A stretch of 56,905 nucleotides of DNA, taken from Mycobacterium sp. ACS4331 (GTDB lineage: Bacteria > Actinomycetota > Actinomycetes > Mycobacteriales > Mycobacteriaceae). Of this stretch, positions 1 through 7,294 are shown one piece after another. Each line of letters starts with the position of its first letter. Positions within the stretch are counted from its first letter, which is position 1. Location: contig NZ_LZHW01000055.1 of the NCBI RefSeq assembly GCF_001667265.1, positions 1 through 56,905 on the forward strand. Reading direction: 5' to 3'. The position numbers and the translations under genes are program-made. Under the pieces are notes generated by a model. That model worked only from the letters and a program-made list of their open reading frames with translations. It made no database searches and was not told the DNA's origin.

Positions 1-90
1 CCCCCCCGCGCCCCCCCCCCCCCCCCCCGCCCGGGCGGGGCCCCCCCCCCCCCACCCCCCCCCCCCCCCCCCGCGGGGGGGGGGGGGGGC
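1..90. repeat. C/G homopolymer-like low-complexity run at window end
   Basis: The first 90 bases are almost only C, followed by a block of G, with a few interruptions. Nothing else in the window looks like this and normal sequence begins abruptly just before the mscL stop codon. It is most likely a sequencing or assembly artefact at a contig end rather than biology. Confidence 0.75.
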
Positions 91-107
91 GTCACTCTTT
101 TGTGGGG

Positions 108-545
108 TCAGTGCCGAGTCGGCGGAATGGGGTCCGCTGCGGCACCATGCCGGCCCGCGGTGGAACCGTTGGACTGCTGCTGTAACAGGTCGCGGATCTC
201 GGTCAGGACTGTGAGTTCCGTCTCATCTTCCTCGACCTTGGTGTCGCGTTCCTTCAGCTTTTTGAACGGCACCACGATCAGGAAGTACACGACTGCGGCC
301 ACCAGAAGGAAGTTGATCACCGACGTCAGTACCGCGTTCAGGTCGATGAACTGGTCTCCGCCCAGTGGGATTCGCAGGATGCCGTAGTCGGACTCGGGTC
401 CGGCGCCGATACGGCTGATGAGTGGTTGGATCACATTGTCGGTGAACGTGGTCACCACCGCTGTGAACGCGGCGCCGATGACCACAGCGACCGCCAGGTC
501 GATGACGTTGCCCCGGGCAATGAACTCCTTGAACCCCTTCAACAT
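108..545 (-). CDS. mscL: large-conductance mechanosensitive channel MscL
   Basis: MscL forms a homopentameric membrane channel that opens under membrane tension and releases solutes during hypo-osmotic shock. The 145-residue protein starts with the typical MLKGFKEFIARGNVIDLAVA amphipathic helix and TM1. A periplasmic loop and TM2 (about residues 70-95, ending VVPFKKLKER) follow, then a charged cytoplasmic helix (ELTVLTEIRDLL). Length and order match mycobacterial MscL (about 150 residues). The ATG start is unambiguous because the family N-terminus begins there. The gene ends 18 bases after the homopolymer run, so the C-terminal tail should be checked if that run is an assembly error. It is followed upstream by a SAF-domain gene on the same strand. 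Confidence 0.97.
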   Translation of the reverse strand: MLKGFKEFIARGNVIDLAVAVVIGAAFTAVVTTFTDNVIQPLISRIGAGPESDYGILRIPLGGDQFIDLNAVLTSVINFLLVAAVVYFLIVVPFKKLKERDTKVEEDETELTVLTEIRDLLQQQSNGSTAGRHGAAADPIPPTRH

Positions 546-622
546 GGGGACACCTTTCTGCCGTCGAAGAATACTTTCCTGAGGTGAAAGGTTAGTCCTA
601 TGCGTTGGCGATTCAGAAGCAC

Positions 623-1276
623 CTAGTGCAGCGTCAATGTCAGCGACTGCACCAACGCCGCCCCTGCCACGGTGTTTGCCGGACCGGAGGGGAGCGCGAC
701 GAGGACAACCCGGTCTCGGGTCTGCCCCGGCCCCTGCGGGGCGGCCGATACCAGCACGACGATGGCGTCGGTGGCGATGACCTTGGGCACGGAGTCTGAT
801 TCGGCGTGAGGCGCGGCGAGGATGTCGACGACGTCTCCCGAGCGGATGACGTCGAGCACCGCGTTGTCCGCCAGGTGCAGCGGCACGATCCGGGCGTCGG
901 GTCCGGTGGCGGACTCCGCAAGGCGCGACCCGAGCAGACGGACGTCGGTGAGGACCTCGCCGCGGCGAACCGGACCCGCCACCGTCGCCCCCAGCACGGT
1001 CGCCGTCTCAACCTGCGCTCCATCGGGAAGTGTTGCCGCCGAGCGACTCTCGACATGCAGGTCGTCGGCGCTGACGGGAGTGCCGGGCGTCAGGTCGCGC
1101 GCGGCGATGACCACTGTGGTGAGGTCTGCATCCGGGTTGTCACGCACCACTGCCACGCCGGCGAGCAGGACAAGGCCCGCCGCGGCCAGGCGTCGGGCCC
1201 GGACGGTGTGCACCCAGTCGGGCTGCAGCGCCTGGCGCAGCCGGGTCAGCGCCGTCGGATCCAGCTCACTGCCCAT
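623..1276 (-). CDS. SAF domain-containing membrane-anchored protein
   Basis: A 217-residue protein with one hydrophobic segment near residues 30-44 (LAAAGLVLLAGVAVV) after a basic stretch, then a SAF domain around residues 50-115 (VVIAARDLTPGTPVSADDL ... VRRGEVLTDVRLL). A second beta-rich part follows (RIVPLHLADNAVLDVIRSGDVVDIL). SAF domains occur in CpaB/RcpC pilus-assembly proteins and in sugar-acid lyases. Here the TM anchor plus the SAF and RcpC-like tail resembles the CpaB group, but no pilus genes are nearby, so the function is unknown. It lies upstream of mscL (77-bp gap) and downstream of the zinc-ribbon gene on the same strand. Confidence 0.85.
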   Translation of the reverse strand: MGSELDPTALTRLRQALQPDWVHTVRARRLAAAGLVLLAGVAVVRDNPDADLTTVVIAARDLTPGTPVSADDLHVESRSAATLPDGAQVETATVLGATVAGPVRRGEVLTDVRLLGSRLAESATGPDARIVPLHLADNAVLDVIRSGDVVDILAAPHAESDSVPKVIATDAIVVLVSAAPQGPGQTRDRVVLVALPSGPANTVAGAALVQSLTLTLH

Positions 1277-1341
1277 GGCCGCACTGTAGGCAGCGTTCGA
1301 TGCCTACGTGTGCGGCCGGCGGCGCGCCTGTGGATGGGGGA

Positions 1342-1659
1342 TCAGCTCGACGCGGCGGCCGCGGGTGCCGCCGAGGAGCTGGAGCTCTTTTCGCTCGAGG
1401 AGGTCGACGACGACTTCTCCGACGAGGAGGACGAGGACTTTTCGCTGGAACTCGACGACGTCGATCCGGTGTTCTTGCTCGAATCCCGGCTGTCGGTCCG
1501 GTAGAAACCGCTGCCCTTGAACACCACACCGACCGAGTTGAACAACTTGCGCAGCCTGCCCTCGCACTTGGTGCACGTGGTCAGGGCGTCGTCGGTGAAG
1601 GCCTGGACCGCGTCGAAGCGGTCACCGCAGTCGGTACACGCGTAGCTGTAAGTCGGCAC
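1342..1659 (-). CDS. FmdB-family zinc-ribbon protein, Ruc-type redox-regulated chaperone
   Basis: The N-terminus MPTYSYACTDCGDRFD is the FmdB-type zinc ribbon, with CxxC pairs near residues 8-11 and 29-32 (TTCTKCEGRL). The C-terminal third is a low-complexity tail of Ser, Lys, Glu and Ala, predicted disordered. The M. tuberculosis orthologue Rv0991c is known as Ruc, a chaperone whose oxidation releases zinc and activates it. I place the start at GTG 1659 (MPTYSY) and not at the TTG one codon earlier: GGAGG lies six bases upstream of the GTG and the family begins MPTY. A CIRCE operator lies upstream, so HrcA-controlled heat induction is expected. About 105 residues. Confidence 0.9.
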   Translation of the reverse strand: MPTYSYACTDCGDRFDAVQAFTDDALTTCTKCEGRLRKLFNSVGVVFKGSGFYRTDSRDSSKNTGSTSSSSSEKSSSSSSEKSSSTSSSEKSSSSSAAPAAAASS

Positions 1660-1687
1660 CAAGAACCTCCGCTGTCAAGTGAAACTG

Positions 1688-1714
1688 TTAGCACTCTACC
1701 GTCTCAAGTGCTAG
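1688..1714. promoter_or_regulatory. CIRCE operator (HrcA binding site)
   Basis: TTAGCACTC, nine bases, then AAGTGCTAG. The consensus is TTAGCACTC-N9-GAGTGCTAA: the left arm is perfect and the right arm matches at 7 of 9. It lies 29 bases upstream of the Ruc-type chaperone start (minus strand) and 10 bases before the GTG of the HNH gene (plus strand), so HrcA could influence both. HrcA control of Rv0991c is known from M. tuberculosis. Confidence 0.88.
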
Positions 1715-1723
1715 AACCGCTAT

Positions 1724-2461
1724 GTGGCCTCTCCCATTCCCGAGCCGCCCCAACGGTGGCGATGGGTCCGACCAGTCCTCACCATCCTCGTCATCGTGGC
1801 CTTGGTCGCGCTTGCCGCCGTCGTTCTGCGAGTCGGGCGGGACAACTACGCGCAACCGTCTCCGACCTGGACCCCGGCCCCCGCGTCGGATCCGCGCGTG
1901 GTGGCCGCCCGCGAGCGGCTGGCCGTGCTGCCCGTCAAGGGCTGGGACCGTGCCCAGGACTACCAGCGGCACCGGTTCGGCGAGGCGTGGAGCGACGACG
2001 TCGACGTCGAGTTCGGCCGCAACGGCTGCAACACACGCGACGACATCCTGCGCCGTGACCTCGCCGAAGTGGTGGTCCGGCCCAACACCTGCTTCGCCGA
2101 CCGCGGTGTGCTGCGCGATCCCTACACCGCGACCGTGATCACCTTCGTCCGCGGTCCGGCGACGTCGAAGGCGATCGAGATCGACCACGTGGTCTCGCTG
2201 TCCGACGCCTGGTACAAGGGCGCCCGGAACTGGGACGACAAGCGTCGACTCGAGTTCGCCAACGACCCGCGCAACCTGCTGGCGGTCAGCTCGAAGGCCA
2301 ACTTCGACAAGGCATTTCGGGACGCTGCGGGATGGCTCCCGCCCAACGAGGGATTCCGCTGCGAGTTCGTGGTGCGCCAGATCGAGGTCAAGACCAGTTA
2401 CGGGCTGTGGGTGTCGGAGAACGAGAGGCGTTCGATGGCCGACGTCCTGAAGTCCTGCTAG
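1724..2461 (+). CDS. HNH endonuclease family protein (DUF1524-type), membrane-anchored or secreted
   Basis: A 245-residue protein with an N-terminal hydrophobic segment at about residues 15-38 (VRPVLTILVIVALVALAAVVL) after a basic stretch. The extracytoplasmic domain carries the HNH/DUF1524 core: IEIDHVVSL near residue 150, then W, and FANDPRNLLAVSSKANFDKAF near residue 185. His, Asn and the D/N pair are present, so nuclease chemistry is plausible. The substrate is unknown, and mycobacterial secreted relatives are uncharacterised as far as I know. The start is GTG 1724, just after the CIRCE site. The gene overlaps the convergent cyclo-ligase gene by four bases. Confidence 0.85.
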   Translation: MASPIPEPPQRWRWVRPVLTILVIVALVALAAVVLRVGRDNYAQPSPTWTPAPASDPRVVAARERLAVLPVKGWDRAQDYQRHRFGEAWSDDVDVEFGRNGCNTRDDILRRDLAEVVVRPNTCFADRGVLRDPYTATVITFVRGPATSKAIEIDHVVSLSDAWYKGARNWDDKRRLEFANDPRNLLAVSSKANFDKAFRDAAGWLPPNEGFRCEFVVRQIEVKTSYGLWVSENERRSMADVLKSC

Positions 2462-3066
2462 TCCGTCTGGTTCTGCAGGTCGGTCACTCCGGCACCCGGG
2501 GTGGCCACCTGCGTCATGGGTACGTCGTGCGGGTCGGCGGGCAGTGCGTCGACGAATTCGCTGTCCCGGACGACCGCGACCAACCGGGCCGCGGGATCGC
2601 GAAACGGCAGTGAGCGGTCATAGAAGCCCGCACCGCGCCCCAACCGGACGCCGCGACGATCGACTGCCAGCGCGGGAATGATCAGCACGGCCGCCTCGGA
2701 CACCGTGCCGGCGGGCAGTCGCGGGCCTGCCGGCTCCAGCAGACCGAAGCGCGCCGTGACCAGTCGGCCCGGTTCGTGGACGGCCCAGCGGAGGGGCTTC
2801 GGTTCGCCGGTGTCGACGACCGGCAGCAGCACCCGCACACCCGTGGCGGCCAAGACGTCGACCATGGCCGGTGATCCGGGCTCCGAACCCACGGGTACAT
2901 AGGCGCACACTGTTGCACCCGAACCGACCTGTGCCGTCACGAAATCGGCGAGCGCGTCGGACAGCGCCTTCGCCTCGTCGGCGTGCACCGGCTCCGGCAC
3001 GGATCGGCGCGCGGCAAGCAGCCGACGGCGCAGCGCAGCCTTGGCCTCGGCTGCCGGATTCTGCAT
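2458..3066 (-). CDS. 5-formyltetrahydrofolate cyclo-ligase
   Basis: Converts 5-formyl-THF to 5,10-methenyl-THF using ATP, recycling the storage form of folate in the cytosol. The 202-residue protein has the family layout: N-terminal helix AKAALRRRLLAARRSVP, the phosphate and substrate regions around VCAYVPVGSEPGS and VLLPVVDTG, and the C-terminal ATP-binding motif RRGVRLGRGAGFYDRSL (about residues 140-156). Length matches the family (about 195-200). Convergent with the HNH gene and divergent from galU; this is the Rv0992c-Rv0993 arrangement. The ATG at 3066 directly precedes the conserved N-terminal helix. Confidence 0.95.
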   Translation of the reverse strand: MQNPAAEAKAALRRRLLAARRSVPEPVHADEAKALSDALADFVTAQVGSGATVCAYVPVGSEPGSPAMVDVLAATGVRVLLPVVDTGEPKPLRWAVHEPGRLVTARFGLLEPAGPRLPAGTVSEAAVLIIPALAVDRRGVRLGRGAGFYDRSLPFRDPAARLVAVVRDSEFVDALPADPHDVPMTQVATPGAGVTDLQNQTD

Positions 3067-3125
3067 CCGTTAACAATGGCATGACGTCACGGATGCCCGA
3101 CTGACCTTGCCGGGGGTACACCGCT

Positions 3126-4052
3126 ATGGTGATGTCCATGCCGCAGGGTCCTGAAGTACCGATTCCGCGCACCGCGATTGTGCCCGCGGCCGGTTTGGGG
3201 ACCCGTTTTCTGCCGGCGACCAAGACCGTGCCGAAGGAACTGCTGCCCGTCGTCGACACCCCGGGTATTGAGCTCGTCGCCGCCGAGGCCGCGGCAGCCG
3301 GCGCTGAGCGTCTGGTGATCGTGACGTCCGAGGGCAAGGACGGTGTCGTCGCGCATTTCGTCCAGGACCTCGTCCTCGAGGGCACGCTGGAGGCCCGCGG
3401 CAAGCACGTCATGCTCGAAAAGGTTCGGCGCGCACCGGAACTGATCAAGGTCGAGTCGGTGGTCCAGGCCGAGCCGCTGGGCCTCGGGCACGCTGTGGCC
3501 TGCGTCGAGTCGGTGCTCGCACCCGACGAGGACGCCGTTGCGGTGCTGCTGCCCGACGATCTGGTGCTGCCCACCGGCGTGCTCGAGACCATGTCGAAGG
3601 TCCGCGCCAAGCGCGGCGGTTCGGTGCTGTGCGCGATCGAGGTGCCCGGTGACGAGATCAGCGCCTACGGCGTGTTCGACGTCGAGGTGGTTCCGGACGC
3701 GGCCAACCCCAACGTGCTGCGTGTCAAGGGCATGGTGGAGAAGCCCAAGCCCGAGGATGCTCCGTCGCCGTATGCGGCCGCGGGCAGATACGTCCTGGAC
3801 CGGGCGATCTTCGATGCGCTGCGACGTGTACAGAAGGGTGTCGGTGGCGAGATTCAGCTCACCGACGCCATCGCCCTGCTGATCGACGAGGGCCATCCCG
3901 TCCATGTCGTCGTCCATCGCGGATCACGACACGACCTGGGAAATCCCGGCGGCTACCTCAAGGCTGCGGTTGACTTTGCTCTGGAACGTGATGACTACGG
4001 CCCAGAGTTGCGTCGCTGGCTGGTTGAGCGCCTGGGCCTGGCTGAGCAGTAG
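3126..4052 (+). CDS. galU: UTP--glucose-1-phosphate uridylyltransferase GalU
   Basis: Makes UDP-glucose from UTP and glucose-1-phosphate, feeding envelope polysaccharide and galactose metabolism in the cytosol. The 308-residue protein has the nucleotidyltransferase signature AAGLGTRFLPATKTVPKELL near residues 20-40, the GLGHAV substrate loop near residue 120, LLPDDLV at the metal site, and VEKPKPEDAPS around residue 208. Length fits the family. The first ATG (3126) is followed by ATGs at 3132 and 3138, so the exact start is uncertain by a few codons; the conserved core begins after all of them. Glp/MoeA follows after a 50-bp gap containing a hairpin. Confidence 0.96.
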   Translation: MVMSMPQGPEVPIPRTAIVPAAGLGTRFLPATKTVPKELLPVVDTPGIELVAAEAAAAGAERLVIVTSEGKDGVVAHFVQDLVLEGTLEARGKHVMLEKVRRAPELIKVESVVQAEPLGLGHAVACVESVLAPDEDAVAVLLPDDLVLPTGVLETMSKVRAKRGGSVLCAIEVPGDEISAYGVFDVEVVPDAANPNVLRVKGMVEKPKPEDAPSPYAAAGRYVLDRAIFDALRRVQKGVGGEIQLTDAIALLIDEGHPVHVVVHRGSRHDLGNPGGYLKAAVDFALERDDYGPELRRWLVERLGLAEQ

Positions 4053-4059
4053 TTGGATC

Positions 4060-4086
4060 GTCGGACGGGGATGTCCCGCGTCCGAC
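4060..4086 (+). terminator. Hairpin between galU and glp
   Basis: GTCGGACG at 4060-4067 pairs perfectly with CGTCCGAC at 4079-4086; the enclosed bases allow further GGG-CCC pairing. No T-tract follows, so it may attenuate readthrough or protect the mRNA end rather than terminate strongly. It ends 16 bases before the GTG of the next gene. Confidence 0.4.
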
Positions 4087-4102
4087 GGCGGAAAGGCGCA
4101 CC

Positions 4103-5359
4103 GTGCGTTCGGTTGAGGAGCAGCAGGCCCGCGTGCAGGCCGCAGCTGTGGCACCCAGACCTGTCCGTGTCGCGATCGCCGAAGCGCAGGGCCTGATGTG
4201 CGCCGAAGAGGTCGTGACCGAGCGACCGCTGCCGGGCTTCGACCAGGCGGCCATCGACGGATATGCCGTGCGCAGCGTCGACGTGCTGGGAATCGGCGGC
4301 GATTCCGACGACGATCCCGGAGGCGGTGACATCAGCCTGCCCGTCATGGGCACCATCGATGCCGGCGCCCGCACGCCCAGCAGGCTGCAACCGCGGCAGG
4401 CCGCGCGCGTGCAGACCGGGGCACCGATGCCGACACTCGCCGACGCCGTGCTGCCGCTGCGCTGGACCGACGGCGGCCAGTCCCGGGTCCGGGTGCTGCG
4501 TGGGGTCCGGTCCGGGGCGTATGTCCGGCGGGCCGGGGATGACGTTCAACCCGGCGACGTCGCGGTGCGGGCAGGCACGATCATCGGGCCCGCGCAGGTG
4601 GGTCTGCTCGCGGCGGTCGGCCGGGAGCGGGTGCTGGTGCATCCCCGGCCCCGGGTCTCGGTGTTGTCGGTGGGCGGCGAACTGGTCGACATCTCCCGCA
4701 CGCCCGGCAACGGCCAGGTCTATGACGTCAACTCCTACGCCCTGGCCGCGGCGGCGCGAGACGCGGGTGCCGAGGTCAACCGCGTGGGCATCGTCGACAG
4801 TGATCCCGCGAAGCTGCGCGAGGTCGTCGAGGGTCAGCTCAGTCGGGCCGAGGTCGTGGTGATCGCCGGTGCGGTCGGCGGCGCGGCGGCCGAACGCGTG
4901 CGTGCGGTGCTGTCGGAACTCGGTGAGATGGAAGTGACCCGCATCGCGATGCACCCGGGTTCGGTGCAGGGCTTCGGTCAACTCGGGCGCGAGGGCGTGC
5001 CGGTGTTCCTGCTGCCCGCGAACCCGGTGTCGGCCCTGGTCGTCTTCGAGATCATGGTGCGACCGCTGATCCGGTTGTCGCTCGGGAAGCGCCAACCCAC
5101 CCGGCGTGTGGTGCAGGCGCGCACGCTCGCGCCCATCTCGTCGGTGGTGGGGCGCAAGGGTTATCTGCGTGGGCAGTTGATGCGTGACCAGGACACCGGG
5201 GAGTACCTGGTGCAGGCGCTCGGTGGGGCGCCAGGGGTCTCGTCGCATCTGCTGGCCACCCTCGCCGAGGCCAACTGCCTGGTGGTGATCCCCAGCGAGG
5301 CCGAGCAGATCCGTACCGGCGAGGTTGTGGACGTCGCCTTCCTCGCGCAGCGCGGTTGA
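4103..5359 (+). CDS. glp: gephyrin-like molybdotransferase Glp (MoeA family, degenerate active-site motifs)
   Basis: A 418-residue MoeA/gephyrin-E fold protein. The N-terminal PGFDQAAIDGYAVR motif (about residues 44-57) and the C-terminal domain IV are present. In canonical MoeA the active site contains STGDEL, TGGxSxGxxD and LPGNPVS; here these read SVGGEL (189-194), AGAVGGAAAE (255-264) and LPANPVS (304-310), so acidic residues thought to act in molybdate insertion are missing. In corynebacteria the paralogue Glp is a divisome factor that binds FtsZ and the membrane receptor GlpR. A SepX/GlpR gene lies 1.9 kb downstream here, so a scaffold role is the better guess than MoCo synthesis. The start is GTG 4103 with AAAGG upstream. 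Confidence 0.85.
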   Translation: MRSVEEQQARVQAAAVAPRPVRVAIAEAQGLMCAEEVVTERPLPGFDQAAIDGYAVRSVDVLGIGGDSDDDPGGGDISLPVMGTIDAGARTPSRLQPRQAARVQTGAPMPTLADAVLPLRWTDGGQSRVRVLRGVRSGAYVRRAGDDVQPGDVAVRAGTIIGPAQVGLLAAVGRERVLVHPRPRVSVLSVGGELVDISRTPGNGQVYDVNSYALAAAARDAGAEVNRVGIVDSDPAKLREVVEGQLSRAEVVVIAGAVGGAAAERVRAVLSELGEMEVTRIAMHPGSVQGFGQLGREGVPVFLLPANPVSALVVFEIMVRPLIRLSLGKRQPTRRVVQARTLAPISSVVGRKGYLRGQLMRDQDTGEYLVQALGGAPGVSSHLLATLAEANCLVVIPSEAEQIRTGEVVDVAFLAQRG

Positions 5360-5390
5360 GGTGACTCGGTCCTGGTTCGGTTCCAGCGCA

Positions 5391-6020
5391 ATGCATCCGG
5401 GCTGGCCTGTGTCGGTGGGACCGCTGCGGGTGCGCGCCGGGGTGGTGCGGTTGCGGCCGATTCGGATGCGTGACGCCGCTGCCTGGAGCCGGCTCCGGAT
5501 CGAGGACCGCCGTTTCCTGGAGCCGTGGGAACCTTCGGCCGACGTGGACTGGGTTGCCCGGCATGGGATTTCGGCCTGGCCCGCGATGTGCTCGGCGTTG
5601 CGCTCAGAAGCCCGCAAAGGGCGCATCCTGCCGCTCGTGATCGAGGTGGATGGGCAGTTCGCGGGCCAGCTGACCATCGGCAACATCACCCACGGGGCGT
5701 TGCGTTCGGCCTGGATCGGCTACTGGGTGCACAGCGAGCTCACGGGCGGGGGAGTGGCCACGGGCGCGCTGGCGCTGGGGCTGGACCACGCGTTCGGTCC
5801 CGTGCATCTGCACCGTGTCGAGGCGACCGTGCGGCCGGAGAACGCCGCGAGCCGAGCGGTGTTGGCCAAGGCCGGTTTTCGCGAGGAGGGTCTGCTGCGG
5901 CGCTATCTCGACGTCGACGGCGCCTGGCGCGATCACCTGCTCGTGGCGATGACCGTCGAAGAGGTGTCGGGGTCGGTGGCGGCGTCGCTGGTGCGGGCGG
6001 GCAAGGCGCGCTGGGCCTAG
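5391..6020 (+). CDS. rimJ: RimJ-type GNAT N-acetyltransferase
   Basis: A GNAT-fold acetyl-CoA-dependent transferase like RimJ, which acetylates the N-terminal alanine of ribosomal protein S5. Visible features are VRLRPIRMRDAAAWSRLR at the N-terminus, LTIGNITHGALRSAWIGYWV (strands beta4-beta5), the pyrophosphate loop region GGGVATGALALGLDHAF, and VRPENAASRAVLAKAGFREEGLLRRYLDVDG, typical of the RimJ/RimL branch. The substrate is not shown by sequence; Rv0995 carries the same name. I prefer ATG 5391 (209 residues), close to the Rv0995 length. GTG 5361 just after the glp stop is an alternative, adding ten residues. It directly follows glp. Confidence 0.87.
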   Translation: MHPGWPVSVGPLRVRAGVVRLRPIRMRDAAAWSRLRIEDRRFLEPWEPSADVDWVARHGISAWPAMCSALRSEARKGRILPLVIEVDGQFAGQLTIGNITHGALRSAWIGYWVHSELTGGGVATGALALGLDHAFGPVHLHRVEATVRPENAASRAVLAKAGFREEGLLRRYLDVDGAWRDHLLVAMTVEEVSGSVAASLVRAGKARWA

Positions 6021-6048
6021 TCTTCTCTGCGCCGAGTTGTCGCTGAGG

Positions 6049-6110
6049 GCTGTGATTCTCGCGGGATCGCAGCCAATTCAGACATCTCGCGCTGTGATTC
6101 TCGCGGGATC
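6049..6110 (+). repeat. Two direct copies of a 20-bp sequence
   Basis: GCTGTGATTCTCGCGGGATC occurs at 6049-6068 and again at 6091-6110 in the 175-bp gap before the nuclease-like gene. The copies are identical and start 42 bases apart. They could be a regulator site or a scar of a short duplication; no further copy was seen nearby. Confidence 0.7.
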
Positions 6111-6195
6111 CACAGTCATGTCCTCATCCACAGCGATCCAGTGCCGACAGCGTCAGTGAAGGGGCAGCGTCGGTGTGGGCTCCGACCATGCCGAC

Positions 6196-7038
6196 ATGCA
6201 TGGACCGATCATCGGCCCCGAGGAGGTGGCTGCCGGGGCGCTGACCCGGGGGCGTCTGCGATGGAACTTCGAACCCGTCGTCCCGCGGGTGTATGTCCCG
6301 AAGGGTGCGGCGTTGACACTGCTCGCCAGGACCGAAGCGGTCTGGCTGTGGACAGGTCGGGAAGGCGTCATCGCTGGTCGTGCCGCCGCGGCGCTGCACG
6401 GCGTGCGCTGGATCGACGCCGACATCCCCGTCGAGGTGATCGCGCCCGGTAGGCGGCGCCGACCCGGGGTCATCGCGCGGCAGGAGCGCATCGCCGACGA
6501 TGAGGTCGTCGAGATCGCCGGGATGCGTGTCACCTCCCCGGCGCGCACCGCGTTCGATCTCGCCCGACACCTGATGCCTGATCCCGCGGTTGCCCATCTC
6601 GACGCGCTTGCTGGGGTGACCGGCTTCGACAACGCGCTCGTGATGGCGATCGCCGACCGCTATCCGGGTGCGCGGTGGCTTCGGCGTGCTCGTACCGCGT
6701 TGGATCTCGTCGATGCCGGGGCGCAGTCGCCGCGGGAGACCTGGCTGCGACTGCTGGTGATGCGGGCAGGCTTTCCTCGGCCGCGCACTCAGATCTGGGT
6801 CAGCGACGGCATGCTCAACGCGTACCTCGACATGGGCTGGGATGAGCCGAAGATCGGCCTGGAGTACGACGGTCAGTATCACTTCACGGACCGTTCCCGT
6901 TATGTCCGCGACCTCGCCCGCGACGACATGGTGCGTGCCCAGGGCTGGCGCAATATCCGGGTGGTGGCCGAACACAGTCAGAACAACATCCTGCGACGGG
7001 TCCGTCAGGCATGGTCCGAGCGTGGACGGGCGGCGTGA
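6196..7038 (+). CDS. AbiEi-like/DUF559-type protein (winged-helix N-terminus, PD-(D/E)XK-like C-terminus), copy 1
   Basis: About 280 residues. The N-terminal half resembles the AbiEi antitoxin-type fold (AAGALTRGRLRWNFE, VYVPKGA, AGRAAAALHGVRWID). The C-terminal half looks like a Vsr/DUF559 nuclease domain: SPRETWLRLLV, PRPRTQIWV, AYLDMGWDEPKIGLEYDGQYHF, then GWRNIRVV. The E ... D ... ExD arrangement is that of PD-(D/E)XK enzymes. Function is unknown; such proteins are often multicopy in actinobacteria and no toxin gene is adjacent. ATG 6196 is preferred over GTG 6175 because the paralogue at 25032-25901 begins at the equivalent residue. Short direct repeats lie on both sides of the gene. Confidence 0.82.
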   Translation: MHGPIIGPEEVAAGALTRGRLRWNFEPVVPRVYVPKGAALTLLARTEAVWLWTGREGVIAGRAAAALHGVRWIDADIPVEVIAPGRRRRPGVIARQERIADDEVVEIAGMRVTSPARTAFDLARHLMPDPAVAHLDALAGVTGFDNALVMAIADRYPGARWLRRARTALDLVDAGAQSPRETWLRLLVMRAGFPRPRTQIWVSDGMLNAYLDMGWDEPKIGLEYDGQYHFTDRSRYVRDLARDDMVRAQGWRNIRVVAEHSQNNILRRVRQAWSERGRAA

Positions 7039-7048
7039 CGCTACCCGT

Positions 7049-7143
7049 GGTCGCCGAGATGTCGTGATTGGTTGTCGAATCGGGTGGATCACAGCCCGTG
7101 GGCGCATTTCGAGGGGGCGGGTCGCCGAGATGTCGCGATTGGG
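7049..7143 (+). repeat. Two imperfect 23-bp direct copies after the nuclease-like gene
   Basis: GGTCGCCGAGATGTCGTGATTGG at 7049-7071 is repeated at 7120-7142 with a single change (TGA to CGA). The copies lie 71 bases apart in the gap between the nuclease-like gene and sepX. No CRISPR-like regularity exists with only two copies. Confidence 0.65.
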
Positions 7144-7294
7144 TGTGCAGAAAACCCCCCACCTGTTACTGGTGTGACATTTGAGGCTGTTGGTGCTTGT
7201 ATCCGGTGAATTACAGGTGTGTAATTGACCTCGGCGCGCCGCGCACGGCCGCGCTGGTCACAGACCTAGCCTGGAGGGGAAAGGAAAGGCCACC

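Noticed and set aside
3995..5689. A long open minus-strand frame across glp and rimJ
   Set aside because: It is antisense to conserved genes and shows no domain; it is a codon-composition shadow.
6049..7143. Short direct repeats on both sides of the nuclease-like gene as a possible CRISPR or integration site
   Set aside because: Only two copies of each, unequal spacing, different sequences on the two sides and no cas genes or integrase.
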